NCBI GenBank assembly: GCA_002347125.1
Contig: DDXG01000150.1
Coordinates: 1 to 16,553 of the forward strand
Length of the DNA: 16,553 nucleotides
Reading direction: 5' to 3'
Source: Phycisphaerales bacterium UBA2266
GTDB lineage: Bacteria > Planctomycetota > Phycisphaerae > Sedimentisphaerales > Anaerobacaceae
In this document: positions 6,924-14,644 of the stretch, piece by piece
How positions within the stretch are numbered: the stretch's first letter is position 1
Layout: each line of letters opens with the position of its first letter
Translations under genes and position numbers: made by a program
The notes under the pieces: model-generated
The model's input: only the letters and a program-made list of their open reading frames with translations
Told to the model about the DNA's origin: nothing
The model's database searches: none

Positions 6924-6997
6924 CCGATTGCCGATAGCAATACTGAGAACGCCGTTCTCATAATCGGTTTCGAGTCGCGTAAGTCCTCGTAAGTCCT
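6924..6997 (+). promoter_or_regulatory. Nested inverted repeat and tandem 10-bp repeat upstream of ftsW
   Basis: GAGAAC (6945-6950) and GTTCTC (6954-6959) form a perfect hairpin with a three-base loop. CCGATT (6924-6929) and AATCGG (6962-6967) pair outside it. They are followed by two perfect adjacent copies of CGTAAGTCCT (6978-6987 and 6988-6997) ending one base before the ftsW frame. The structure could be an mRNA hairpin or an operator; no known site was recognised. Confidence 0.45.
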
Positions 6998-6998
6998 T

Positions 6999-8171
6999 TT
7001 GTCAGCGTTGCTTGCAGTCGAGAATGACAACCTGGTCGCCCGGTGTCTGGGCATGGTGGTCGTCATCCTGATGGCGCTGGGGACGGTGTTTGTCTTCTCC
7101 GCCAGCGCCACCCTCGGAACGCAACTGGACCTGGAACACTTCTACGACCTGGCCAGCCTGCGGCGTATTCTGTTCTTCCCCTTCGCCTGTTCGGTCCTGT
7201 ACCTGGCGTCGTGCATTGATTACCGCCGATTCAGCATGGACAAGGGTGTCCTGCGTTCGCCGACGACCTGGCTGCTCGCCGCCGCAGTGGTCATGTTGAT
7301 GATCGTGCTGCTGCCCAGTTTCGGGGCGGAGGTCAACCAGGCCCGCCGATGGTTCCGTATCCAGGCGGGCCCGGCCACCATCAGCTTCCAGCCATCGGAG
7401 CTGGCCAAGTGGTGCGTTATCTTCTTTGTTGCGGGCATCTGTGCCCGCCTGGGCGAGGATATCCGGTTCTTCCGCAAACGTTTTGTGCCGGTTTGCGGGG
7501 TCGTCGCCGTCCCCGTAGCCCTGGTCCTCGTCGAAGACATGGGCACGGCGGCGTTCATCTCACTGGTGGTCTTCTTCATGCTCGTGATTGCCGGAGCGCG
7601 TCTCTGGCACCTCCTGCTGCCCGTACCATTGGGGCTGCTGGCCTTCGCCTTCGTCCTGATCAAATCGCCCTGGCGGCTTCAGCGGATCGCGGCCTTCCTG
7701 CACCCGGAAGACTGGTCCGACTCGGCCGCCTATCAGGCTACCCAGTCGCTGGTGGCGCTGAGTTCCGGCGGGCTGATGGGCAAGGGGCTCGGCCGGGGCA
7801 TCTGCAAGTACGGCCACCTACCGGAAGACACCACCGACTTCATCTTCGCCATTATCGGCGAGGAGCTGGGCTTTACGGGCACGGCCGTCGTCATCCTGCT
7901 GTTCATCGCCTTCCTGGTCCTTGGGATCACCGTCGTCCGCCGCTGTCGCGACCCCTTTGGCCAACTGTTGGCGGCGGGGATCACACTCGCCGTGGCCATC
8001 CAGGCCGCCCTGAACATCGGCGTCGTTACCGTGGTCCTGCCCACCAAGGGCATTCCCCTGCCGTTCGTCAGTTCCGGCGGCACCAGTATGCTCCTGTCGG
8101 CGGCCGCCGTCGGCATCCTGCTCAATATCGCCAAGCAGTCCCCGCCCGTCGAGCGCAAGAGCCGCCGCTGA
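6999..8171 (+). CDS. ftsW: FtsW/RodA/SpoVE-family (SEDS) peptidoglycan glycosyltransferase
   Basis: Polytopic inner-membrane enzyme that polymerises lipid II into glycan strands, normally with a partner class B penicillin-binding protein. Up to 390 residues with about ten hydrophobic segments, from residues 18-38 to near 362-378. Family signatures are FQPSELAK (130-137), LPEDTTDFIFAIIGEELGF with the catalytic Asp at about 280, and NIGVVTVVLPTKGIPLPFVSSGGTSM (339-364). The GIPLPFVSSGG segment favours FtsW over RodA. The usual E/QPDxGT motif reads VEDMGT. The start is uncertain: TTG 6999 has no Shine-Dalgarno sequence, and ATG 7053 would begin right at the first membrane helix. It stands outside any visible dcw cluster, with murA 3 kb away on the other strand, and is convergent with the beta-helix gene. 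Confidence 0.9.
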   Translation: MSALLAVENDNLVARCLGMVVVILMALGTVFVFSASATLGTQLDLEHFYDLASLRRILFFPFACSVLYLASCIDYRRFSMDKGVLRSPTTWLLAAAVVMLMIVLLPSFGAEVNQARRWFRIQAGPATISFQPSELAKWCVIFFVAGICARLGEDIRFFRKRFVPVCGVVAVPVALVLVEDMGTAAFISLVVFFMLVIAGARLWHLLLPVPLGLLAFAFVLIKSPWRLQRIAAFLHPEDWSDSAAYQATQSLVALSSGGLMGKGLGRGICKYGHLPEDTTDFIFAIIGEELGFTGTAVVILLFIAFLVLGITVVRRCRDPFGQLLAAGITLAVAIQAALNIGVVTVVLPTKGIPLPFVSSGGTSMLLSAAAVGILLNIAKQSPPVERKSRR

Positions 8172-8210
8172 TTCGATCCGCTGGGGCGCTGCCAGAGTTG
8201 GGGTGCGCTG

Positions 8211-10238
8211 TTACTGTGGGCCGGGAGTCGATTGCGGGCCAATCTTCTCGACCGGTATGGCCTTGAAGCCGATCTTCCATGCCGGTGAGTTCGGCTTGAG
8301 GCGATAGTCACCCGCAGACGGATCGACGAATCCCGGATCACCGTCGATGAGGTTCTCTCCCCATGTGACCCACTCGGGCTTGACCGATTGCAGGTCGAGC
8401 CATCGCCCGCGATAGGAGACGTTCTTCTCGACGACATTGCCCAGCGGCACGGCCGGGTCGCCATCGAGAATCTCGGCCAATTTGGGATAGCGAGTCGAGT
8501 AGGGGGGCTTGTCGTAGTTGACGGCGTAGAGCTTCTTGTAGATGCCCCAGGAGCCATCCTTGGCGGCGTAGGCCTTGGCCCAGCCCATGGCCCGCGCGTC
8601 GATGTGGACCGATGGGGCGCAATCGACGAAGATGTTGTTCTCCACGATAATGTCGCGGCCGCCGCCGATGAAAGCCGCGCGGCTGGCGCGTACGAAGATG
8701 TTACCGTAGATGGTCGTACCTGATGCGCAGTCGTCCAGGTATACCGACATGGCCCCGTGCGTGTAGGGCCCGTGGATGTCGTGGAAGTAGTTGTGCCGCA
8801 CGACAGTGCCTCGCGTGGTCCAGTCGCGGCCGGTGTAGAAGGCCCCGACGTCGCCGGTCTCCCGGCAGACATCGTGGACCTCGTTGAATTCAAGCAAATG
8901 GTCGTTGCCGCCAAACAGGATGGCGGTGTGCGGGGCGTCGTGGATGTGGTTGTGCGCGGCGCGGTTGCCGACGCCCTGGACGCTGATGGCGGGCCGGTAG
9001 GTGCGGCACCAGCGGCTGTAGTCGTAGATGTGGTTATCGACGGCGTAATGGCCGGCGCCGGTCAGCGTGGTTCGGTCCCCGCCGGACAGGGTGATCGCGC
9101 CGTCGGCGGTGTTGTAGATCAGGCAGGCGGCCACGCCGTTGGCCTGGCCGCCGGAGATCGCCACAGCGGCGTTGCCCGTGTTGCGAATCGTACAGTGGCG
9201 CACGACGTTGCCCTTGCCCTTCTTTATCTCAATCGCCGTTCCCCTCGTACACTCCAGGAACAGGTTGCTCAACGTCACATTCTCGGTGTCGTCGAGCGTA
9301 ATCAGAGGTTCCTCCAGCACCGACAGGCACAGGCGGGCCTTATCGAGCGGGCTGGGACTGTAGCAGTAGAGCGTCCCCGCCTGGCGGTCGATGTAGTACT
9401 CACCGGGGGCATCGAGTTCCTCCAGCAGGTTCAGTGCGTAGAATCGCCGGCCCTTCGTGTAGCCGTAGACCCCGTGCGGCTCAGCGGTCGTAATCAGGCC
9501 CTTGTCCGGGTCAACGGCGGCGACACGGACAAAGGAATCGGCCCAATCCTGCGTCCAATAGCCATGCAGCCACAACTCGGCCGCGGCGGTCCATCGCTTG
9601 AGGCGGTCGCTGTCACAGGTGAACTGGCCCCCATCCTGGCCCTCGGGGACGGTGGCGATGGTCAGCCAGCCCTCGTCGGGATAACGGGCAAGCTGCATGG
9701 GCCGATCATCCAGGAACAACTCCATGTGGGATGTGTACGTGGGCCGGCCGAATCCTCGCGGGCGCAGCCGGCCGTAATCCGTGATACCCAGGGTCTTGAG
9801 GTCCAGACACAGCACCTTATCGCGGACGGCCGGGTCGATGTTCAGCAGAGTCTTCGCATCCGTGACGGGGCCCAGACCCGTGATGGACCGGCCGCCCAGC
9901 AGAACCGCCTGCTCACCTTTGGCCCCTTCGATGGTGATTGACGCACCGCCGGCGGCATCAGCCCTCGTGAGGCGAATACCCGCGGCCAGTTCGTAGACCC
10001 CGGCCCGCAGCGTGATGACGACAGTGCCGCCCCGGGCGTCGGTGGGCAGCGCCCGTACTGCCTCAACGGCCCTGCCCAATGTGGCGAAGGGACCATCGCT
10101 GCGATCGGCGTTGGCCGCCGCCGGACATCCGGACCATGTGTCGTCGCCGTCCGGCGCGACGTAGAATTGAGCGCCGCCGCAGATCGACGGCGTCAGAATT
10201 GTCGCCAGGGCGGCGATTGTGCGTATGATACGATTCAT
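8211..10238 (-). CDS. Secreted right-handed parallel beta-helix protein
   Basis: 675 residues. ATG 10238 follows GGAGG by six bases. Residues 1-22 form a Sec signal peptide (basic MNRIIR, then a hydrophobic core, ending near GGA). The mature protein opens with FYVAPDGDDTWSG, the usual entry of planctomycete and Bacteroidetes beta-helix proteins, followed by PFATLGRAVEAVRAL. Residues about 310-560 contain repeated beta-helix turns such as NVTLSNLFLEC, NVVRHCTIRNTGNAAVAISGG, NRAAHNHIHDAPHTAILFGG and IIVENNIFVDC. The tail holds DGDPGFVDPSAGDYRLKPNSPA, typical of these proteins. The fold is that of pectate lyases and other polysaccharide-active enzymes, but the catalytic residues cannot be placed with certainty. 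It is the last gene downstream of murA and the AsmA-like gene. An extracellular polysaccharide-binding or cleaving role is inferred. Confidence 0.9.
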   Translation of the reverse strand: MNRIIRTIAALATILTPSICGGAQFYVAPDGDDTWSGCPAAANADRSDGPFATLGRAVEAVRALPTDARGGTVVITLRAGVYELAAGIRLTRADAAGGASITIEGAKGEQAVLLGGRSITGLGPVTDAKTLLNIDPAVRDKVLCLDLKTLGITDYGRLRPRGFGRPTYTSHMELFLDDRPMQLARYPDEGWLTIATVPEGQDGGQFTCDSDRLKRWTAAAELWLHGYWTQDWADSFVRVAAVDPDKGLITTAEPHGVYGYTKGRRFYALNLLEELDAPGEYYIDRQAGTLYCYSPSPLDKARLCLSVLEEPLITLDDTENVTLSNLFLECTRGTAIEIKKGKGNVVRHCTIRNTGNAAVAISGGQANGVAACLIYNTADGAITLSGGDRTTLTGAGHYAVDNHIYDYSRWCRTYRPAISVQGVGNRAAHNHIHDAPHTAILFGGNDHLLEFNEVHDVCRETGDVGAFYTGRDWTTRGTVVRHNYFHDIHGPYTHGAMSVYLDDCASGTTIYGNIFVRASRAAFIGGGRDIIVENNIFVDCAPSVHIDARAMGWAKAYAAKDGSWGIYKKLYAVNYDKPPYSTRYPKLAEILDGDPAVPLGNVVEKNVSYRGRWLDLQSVKPEWVTWGENLIDGDPGFVDPSAGDYRLKPNSPAWKIGFKAIPVEKIGPQSTPGPQ

Positions 10239-10253
10239 AGGCGCCTCCGTTGG

Positions 10254-10266
10254 GGGGGCTACCCCC
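10254..10266 (-). promoter_or_regulatory. Short G/C hairpin before the beta-helix gene
   Basis: Five G (10254-10258) pair with five C (10262-10266) across a three-base loop, about six bases upstream of the GGAGG ribosome-binding site on the minus strand. There is no T run after it on the minus strand, so it is not a standard terminator. It could affect ribosome access or be a broken terminator of the AsmA-like gene. Confidence 0.3.
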
Positions 10267-10288
10267 AGGTCTTGCCGTCAGTCTTTTT

Positions 10289-11083
10289 TTAGAAGGTCGC
10301 CCAGACGGTGATCTTCTTGCCGGCCTCCTTGCCTTGTTCGAGGAGTTCCTGACCCTTCTCGGTCAGGGTGTCCTTCCATCCGCTCAGGTCGCTCAGCGAC
10401 TGCTACATATTGCCGATGATGTGGTCAGGGAGAATCCCGGAGGCCTGCTCGGCCACGCCTTTGGCGATCGCGGCGAGGATCTGGGCGGTCAGTCCGGCCG
10501 TATCGATGGCCTTGTCGCTCCCGACGTCCTTCATGCGAATCGGCGGCAGCGAAAGACTGACCGCGTCCCTCTTGACCAGCAGGCCGCTGAACCTGATTTC
10601 GACGGTGATGTCCGTCATCGCGAGGTTGTCGATGTGCAGTTTCTTGCCCGACGGCTCCGACGGCTTGGTCCCGTCGGACCTGGGCAGGCCCTTGAGGACC
10701 GTCTGGAGGTTATTGTTGACCAGGCCCTTCTGCTCAACGACCACGTGGGCGCCCTTGAGCTGAATGTCCCTGATGTTGACCACGTCCTTCAGCAGCGATC
10801 CGATTTCGAGCTGTATGCGGCCCTCCTCGAGCGTCAGCAGGTGCTCGGCCTCAAAGCCGGCCGGATTGTCCACGGCCAGCCCCGTCATCCCCGCCGAGCC
10901 GGACATGAGGGCCAGGCCGAGGTGGTCGATGACCACACCGACCTTCAGGGCACGGGTGGCGCCGGCCTCGATGCCACGGCGGACGAGCCCGTCGACCACT
11001 ACACTGCCGCCCAACACGACCACCACGACGGCAATGACCGCGATAACGGCCAACGTCCGAACCTTCTTGAACAGCTTGAACAT
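10289..11083 (-). pseudogene. AsmA-like membrane-anchored protein interrupted by an in-frame amber codon
   Basis: From ATG 11083 the frame runs 226 codons to TAG (10403-10405), then continues without another stop for 37 sense codons to TAA (10289-10291). The first part begins MFKLFKKVRTL, then has one membrane helix (about residues 10-32) and a non-cytoplasmic region resembling one AsmA/DUF748-type repeat (IRDIQLKGAHVVVEQKG; LHIDNLAMTDITVEIRFSG). After the stop the reading is natural and amphipathic: QSLSDLSGWKDTLTEKGQ, then a Lys/Glu-rich helix ending TVWATF. The codon after TAG is CAG, so one C-to-T change of a Gln codon explains the interruption. Alternatives are a sequencing error, readthrough, or a functional protein short by 38 residues. 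It lies 53 bases after murA and probably shares its transcript. Function unknown; AsmA-like proteins act in envelope lipid transport. Confidence 0.7.
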
Positions 11084-11136
11084 GATAGGGCCCCCCAATA
11101 ACGGCCTTGAGTAAAATGATCTAACCTTTTCTCGAA

Positions 11137-12405
11137 TCAGACCTGCTCCCGGACAATCCGGGCGCCGATGGGATTCAGTTTCTCTTCGATACGCTCATAG
11201 CCGCGGTCGATGTGGTAGACACGGTTGATGGTGGTGACGCCTTCGGCCGCCATCGCCGCGATCACCAGGGCGGCCGACGCCCGCAGGTCCGAGGCCATCA
11301 CCGGCGCCGCACGCAGCCGGTCTACGCCCGTGACGATAACGGTGTGGCCTTCCTTGCGGAGGTTGGCCGCCATACGATTCAATTCCGCCACGTGCATGAA
11401 ACGGTCGGGGAAGATCTTCTCGATGACCACGCTCATGCCGCGGCCCAGGGCCAGCAGGGCCATGAACTGCGCCTGAAGGTCCGTGGGAAAGCCCGGATAC
11501 GGCTGTGTCGTGATGTCGGTCGGCAGGATCGGGCCCTTGTGCACGACGACACAGCCGCCGTTGGCGGTCTCGACCGTCACCCCGATGTTGCGGAGCTTGT
11601 CCACAACCGCCATCAGGTGGCCCAGAGACACGTTCTCGAGAGTGACGCAACCCTGTGTAGCGGCCGCGGCCGCCATGAGCGTGCCCGCCTCGATGCGGTC
11701 TGGGATCACCTCGAACTCCGCGGGATGCAGCTCGGCCACACCCTCGATGGTCAGCCGGGGCGAGCCAATCCCCTTGATGCGGGCCCCCATCGCCACCAGG
11801 CACTCGGCCAGGTTGGTGACTTCCGGTTCGCACGCCGCCGACTCGATGACGGTGGTCCCCCTGGCCAGCGTCGCCGCCATCAGGATGTTCGCCGTACCCA
11901 ACACCGTCGAGCCAAAGGGACCTCCGAGGAATATCTCGGCCCCTTTGAGGCCCTTGGGCGCTTCGGCGACGACATACCCGTTCTCCAGCCGGATCTCAGC
12001 GCCCAGTTCATGGAGGCCGCGCAGGTGGATGTCGATGGGTCGAAACCCGATGGAACAGCCGCCCGGCATCGAGACCTGGGCCCGGCGGCAGCGGGCCAGC
12101 AGGGGACCCAGTATGCAGATGCCCGCCCGCATCTTGCGGACAATGTCGTAGTCGCCCACGGGATTATCCACAACCGTCGAGTCAATGGTCAGTGTGCCGT
12201 CGTCCCCACGGGCGACAGCGCAGCCCAGATCGCTCAGCAATTCGCCGCACACGGTGATGTCCGACAACTGCGGCACGTGACGCAGCGTGCTCTTGCCCGG
12301 GGCCAGCAGCGTGGCCGCCATGATGGGCAGGGCGGCGTTCTTGGAGCCGTTGACGCGGAGGGTTCCCGCCAGGCGGGTCGGTCCTTCGATCTGGAATACG
12401 TCCAT
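11137..12405 (-). CDS. murA: UDP-N-acetylglucosamine 1-carboxyvinyltransferase
   Basis: 422 residues, the normal length. This cytoplasmic enzyme transfers enolpyruvate from PEP to UDP-GlcNAc, the first committed step of peptidoglycan synthesis. The active-site residues are visible: K22 in RVNGSKNAALP, the Arg-rich segment DIVRKMRAGI (R90, R93), and the catalytic Cys117 in PGGCSIGFRPID. Cys, not Asp, is at this position, so fosfomycin sensitivity would be expected. The C-terminal domain contains the conserved YPGFPTDLQAQ with the general-base Asp, and FPDRFMHVAELNRMGA-like sequence. ATG 12405 follows AAGGA by about nine bases. It heads a minus-strand group with the AsmA-like gene and possibly the beta-helix gene, and is divergent from a CPBP protease gene. 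Confidence 0.97.
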   Translation of the reverse strand: MDVFQIEGPTRLAGTLRVNGSKNAALPIMAATLLAPGKSTLRHVPQLSDITVCGELLSDLGCAVARGDDGTLTIDSTVVDNPVGDYDIVRKMRAGICILGPLLARCRRAQVSMPGGCSIGFRPIDIHLRGLHELGAEIRLENGYVVAEAPKGLKGAEIFLGGPFGSTVLGTANILMAATLARGTTVIESAACEPEVTNLAECLVAMGARIKGIGSPRLTIEGVAELHPAEFEVIPDRIEAGTLMAAAAATQGCVTLENVSLGHLMAVVDKLRNIGVTVETANGGCVVVHKGPILPTDITTQPYPGFPTDLQAQFMALLALGRGMSVVIEKIFPDRFMHVAELNRMAANLRKEGHTVIVTGVDRLRAAPVMASDLRASAALVIAAMAAEGVTTINRVYHIDRGYERIEEKLNPIGARIVREQV

Positions 12406-12445
12406 GCTCTATTTTCCTTGAAAAGACACCGCCGCGCCGCCATAC

Positions 12446-12466
12446 TCGGCGGACCATCGGCGGACC
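12446..12466. repeat. Two 10-bp direct repeats in the murA leader
   Basis: TCGGCGGACC occurs at 12446-12455 and again at 12457-12466, an 11-base period of about one helical turn. It lies just downstream of the proposed murA -10 box and could be a regulator site, but the words are GC-rich and no known operator matches. Confidence 0.35.
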
Positions 12467-12472
12467 TTGGAT

Positions 12473-12501
12473 AGTCTAACGCCGAATGGGCAACGATGCA
12501 A
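12473..12501 (-). promoter_or_regulatory. Candidate promoter of murA
   Basis: Read on the minus strand, TTGCAT (12496-12501), a 17-base spacer and TAGACT (12473-12478) form a moderate sigma70-like promoter about 70 bases upstream of the murA start. Matches are three of six and four of six, so it is only a candidate. Confidence 0.35.
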
Positions 12502-12563
12502 GAGCCGATGCGGCGACTGACCGACAACGGGCGGGGGCGACTTAGGCTACAGGCGTGTGCACG

Positions 12564-13412
12564 ATGAGTGAAGCCGAAGCGGTTGAGACGACCACGCAGG
12601 GCCTGCACTGGATGCACGGGGTGTATCTGGCGGGTCTGGTGCTGATGGGGGTCTGGGTGCTTCGGACCGGTTGGGGGCGCCGGGCCCTGGCCGGCGCGAG
12701 GCGCCGACGCAACGTCCTGCCGCCACCGGCGCTAATGGCCGTGATGCTGGGCTGGCTGGTGGGCACCAGCGGGGCCGCGGCCGCGGCTGACTGGCTGTTC
12801 GCCGGGGCCGCCCCGTGGCGGCTGGCCCTCTACCGCAACGTGGCCTATCTGGTCGTGGCGGGCATCATCAGCGCGGCGGCGATCATTCTGGCGTGGCGCT
12901 ACTTCGGCAGGAGGCTGCGGGGTTTGGGACTGAATGGGCGGACGGTCCACCGCGACGCCGCGGCCGCGGCCGTATACCTGCTGGCCATCTGGCCGCTGCT
13001 GTCGGTCTCGGTGATTCTGACGCCGGGATTGGGCCGGCTTATCGAGGGTCCGGACTTCAAGATGCCGCAGCATGAGCAGCTTGAACTGCTCGAAAGCCAT
13101 CCGGTGGCTGCGTTACAGGTATCTATCCTGCTGGTCGCGGCGGTGGCGGCGCCGGTACTTGAGGAATTGCTGTTCCGCGGGCTGTTCCAGACCATGCTGC
13201 GGGAGCGGATGCGTAACGCCTGGGCCGCGATCTTCCTGACGGCCGGTGTGTTCGCCGTGGTGCATCCGGACGTGGCCCATTGGCCGACGCTCTTCATTCT
13301 CGGCGTGTGCTTGGGCTATGCCTATGAGAAGAGCGGGTCGCTGCTGCGACCTATCTTCATTCATGCTCTGTTTAACGGGATTTCGGTGGTGTCGGTGTTG
13401 GTGGCGGCTTGA
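12564..13412 (+). CDS. CPBP-family intramembrane metalloprotease (Abi/CAAX-like)
   Basis: 282 residues with about seven hydrophobic segments. The three CPBP motifs are intact: EELLFR (E200, E201, R205), FAVVH (F230, H234) and HALFN (H267, N271), together forming the intramembrane zinc site. Known family members process prenylated proteins or bacteriocins or act in self-immunity; most bacterial ones have no known substrate. ATG 12564 is preceded by AGG at ten bases. GTG 12555, with TTAGG eight bases upstream, is an equally possible start adding three residues. The gene is divergent from murA, 158 bases away. Its TGA stop overlaps the first unit of a 7-bp tandem repeat. Confidence 0.88.
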   Translation: MSEAEAVETTTQGLHWMHGVYLAGLVLMGVWVLRTGWGRRALAGARRRRNVLPPPALMAVMLGWLVGTSGAAAAADWLFAGAAPWRLALYRNVAYLVVAGIISAAAIILAWRYFGRRLRGLGLNGRTVHRDAAAAAVYLLAIWPLLSVSVILTPGLGRLIEGPDFKMPQHEQLELLESHPVAALQVSILLVAAVAAPVLEELLFRGLFQTMLRERMRNAWAAIFLTAGVFAVVHPDVAHWPTLFILGVCLGYAYEKSGSLLRPIFIHALFNGISVVSVLVAA

Positions 13413-13431
13413 TACTGGATACTGGATGCTG
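13411..13431. repeat. Tandem 7-bp repeat, GATACTG type
   Basis: Two perfect copies of GATACTG (13411-13417 and 13418-13424) are followed by GATGCTG (13425-13431) and a broken fourth unit starting GAT. The array starts inside the stop codon of the CPBP gene. Confidence 0.8.
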
Positions 13432-13448
13432 GATCGAATGCGGGGCCA

Positions 13449-13496
13449 GGTCCTTCCATTGGCTCAGGATGGCAGACAGATGGCTCGACATGACAC
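13449..13496. repeat. Intergenic repeat resembling the widespread CHPEPVEG-type element
   Basis: Read on the minus strand, this stretch translates as HVEPSVCHPEPMEGPG, close to the CHPEPVEG peptide produced by a repeat common in many bacterial genomes. The plus strand reads GGTCCTTCCATTGGCTCAGG. Two related 14-base words, starting GGCTCAGGATG (13461) and GGCTCGACATG (13482), lie within it. The link to the known element is from memory. Confidence 0.45.
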
Positions 13497-13519
13497 GGCT
13501 TATCGCAAGGGGATCGGTT

Positions 13520-14548
13520 ATGGGTCGCAAGTTGACGTTCGTGGTGCTTTGCGGGATTGTGATGTATCTGGCGGTGGACGGCCGGGCTGGAGGGCAGGCC
13601 GGGCGTGGGGGGATGCGGGGGGTGGATTCGACAGGGCTTGTGCCGTTGTGCGACATGGGAGCGGACCAGATGTACAAGGGGCAGGATGGGGGATTGTACG
13701 GCGGAGGGCAGAATGGGCCGCCGGCCGGTCACGCCGCGGCGGCGAGGAAGGAACTGGAGGCGATTCGGCCGCTCGATGGGGAGGGCAGGCCTTCGGACGA
13801 GGGCAAGATCGTGCTGATGTCGATTGGGATGTCGAACACGCGGCAGGAGTTCGAGCCGTTCAAGGAGCTGGCGAGGAAGGACCCGAAGCGGTCGGCGGAT
13901 GTGGTGGTGGTCAACGCGGCGATTGGGGGGATGGACGTGGTCGCCTGGGCCCAGAGCCGACGGACCGAATGGGGTACGCCCTGGGAGGGGGCCGAGCGGC
14001 GGCTCAAGGAGGCGGGCGTGACGGTCAATCAGGTGCAGGTGATATGGCTCAAGCAGGCGAAGATCAATCCGGCGGCATCGGGTGAATTCCCGGCACATGC
14101 GTGGGAATTGGCTGATGGAATGCTGACCATCCTGCAGATGGCGAAACAGCGGTATCCAAACCTGCGGATTGCGTATCTGTCCAGCCGCATCTACGCGGGC
14201 TATGCCGCAACACCGCTCAATCCCGAGCCCTATGCTTATGAGAGTGCGTTTTCGGTTCGGCGGCTGATCGTGCAGCAGATGGGCGGGGATGAGCGGCTCA
14301 ACTGGGATTCGGCGAAGGGGCCGGTCAAGTCGCCGCTGCTATTGTGGGGGCCGTATCTGTGGGCCGATGGGGTCAAGGGACGCAAGTGCGACGACCTGGT
14401 GTGGCTGCGGGAGGACCTGGCGCGGGATGGGACCCATCCGAGCCCCGACAGCGGCGCGGCGAAGGTGGCCAAGATGCTGCTGGAGTTCTTCCGGACGGAT
14501 TCGCTGGCTCGGAGTTGGTATCTGCCGGATGGCGCTTCAACTAGGTGA
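13520..14548 (+). CDS. Secreted SGNH/GDSL-type hydrolase
   Basis: 342 residues from ATG 13520, which follows AAGGGG by seven bases; an earlier in-frame start would translate the repeats. Residues 1-22 form a signal peptide (MGRKLTFVVLCGIVMYLAVDG). A planctomycete-style N-terminal stretch, MGADQMYKGQDGGLYGGGQN, precedes the core. Likely SGNH elements are the Ser nucleophile S105 in MSIGMSNT, Gly in NAAIGG (135-137), a block III region near VIWLKQAKINP, and the terminal Asp-His pair in RDGTHPS (D303, H306). Such enzymes remove acetyl or other esters, often from polysaccharides. The exact substrate cannot be read. It follows the CPBP gene by 107 bases of repeat DNA and precedes a nonamer repeat. 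Confidence 0.8.
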   Translation: MGRKLTFVVLCGIVMYLAVDGRAGGQAGRGGMRGVDSTGLVPLCDMGADQMYKGQDGGLYGGGQNGPPAGHAAAARKELEAIRPLDGEGRPSDEGKIVLMSIGMSNTRQEFEPFKELARKDPKRSADVVVVNAAIGGMDVVAWAQSRRTEWGTPWEGAERRLKEAGVTVNQVQVIWLKQAKINPAASGEFPAHAWELADGMLTILQMAKQRYPNLRIAYLSSRIYAGYAATPLNPEPYAYESAFSVRRLIVQQMGGDERLNWDSAKGPVKSPLLLWGPYLWADGVKGRKCDDLVWLREDLARDGTHPSPDSGAAKVAKMLLEFFRTDSLARSWYLPDGASTR

Positions 14549-14558
14549 CAGTTTTAGC

Positions 14559-14585
14559 CACAGATTACACAGATTTCACAGATTC
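14559..14585. repeat. Tandem 9-bp repeat, CACAGATTN x3
   Basis: Three adjacent units, CACAGATTA, CACAGATTT and CACAGATTC, differ only at the last base. They lie just after the SGNH hydrolase stop codon. Similar CACAGAT repeats are familiar between genes in several bacterial phyla. Confidence 0.85.
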
Positions 14586-14644
14586 ACTCGGTACTCAGAA
14601 TGGGTCTATCGCTTTTCGGGCAACAGCATGAAGGAGTGCTCGGT

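Noticed and set aside
8757..9941. 394-residue plus-strand open frame
   Set aside because: It is antisense to the beta-helix gene, whose repeats and signal peptide are unambiguous; the translation is Val/Asp/Gly-rich shadow sequence.
10281..10290. T run read as a plus-strand terminator with the G/C hairpin at 10254-10266
   Set aside because: No plus-strand gene lies upstream, and 17 bases separate hairpin and T run. The run is simply the A-rich context of the TAA stop on the minus strand.
11212..12474. 420-residue plus-strand open frame
   Set aside because: It is antisense to murA, where all active-site residues are present.
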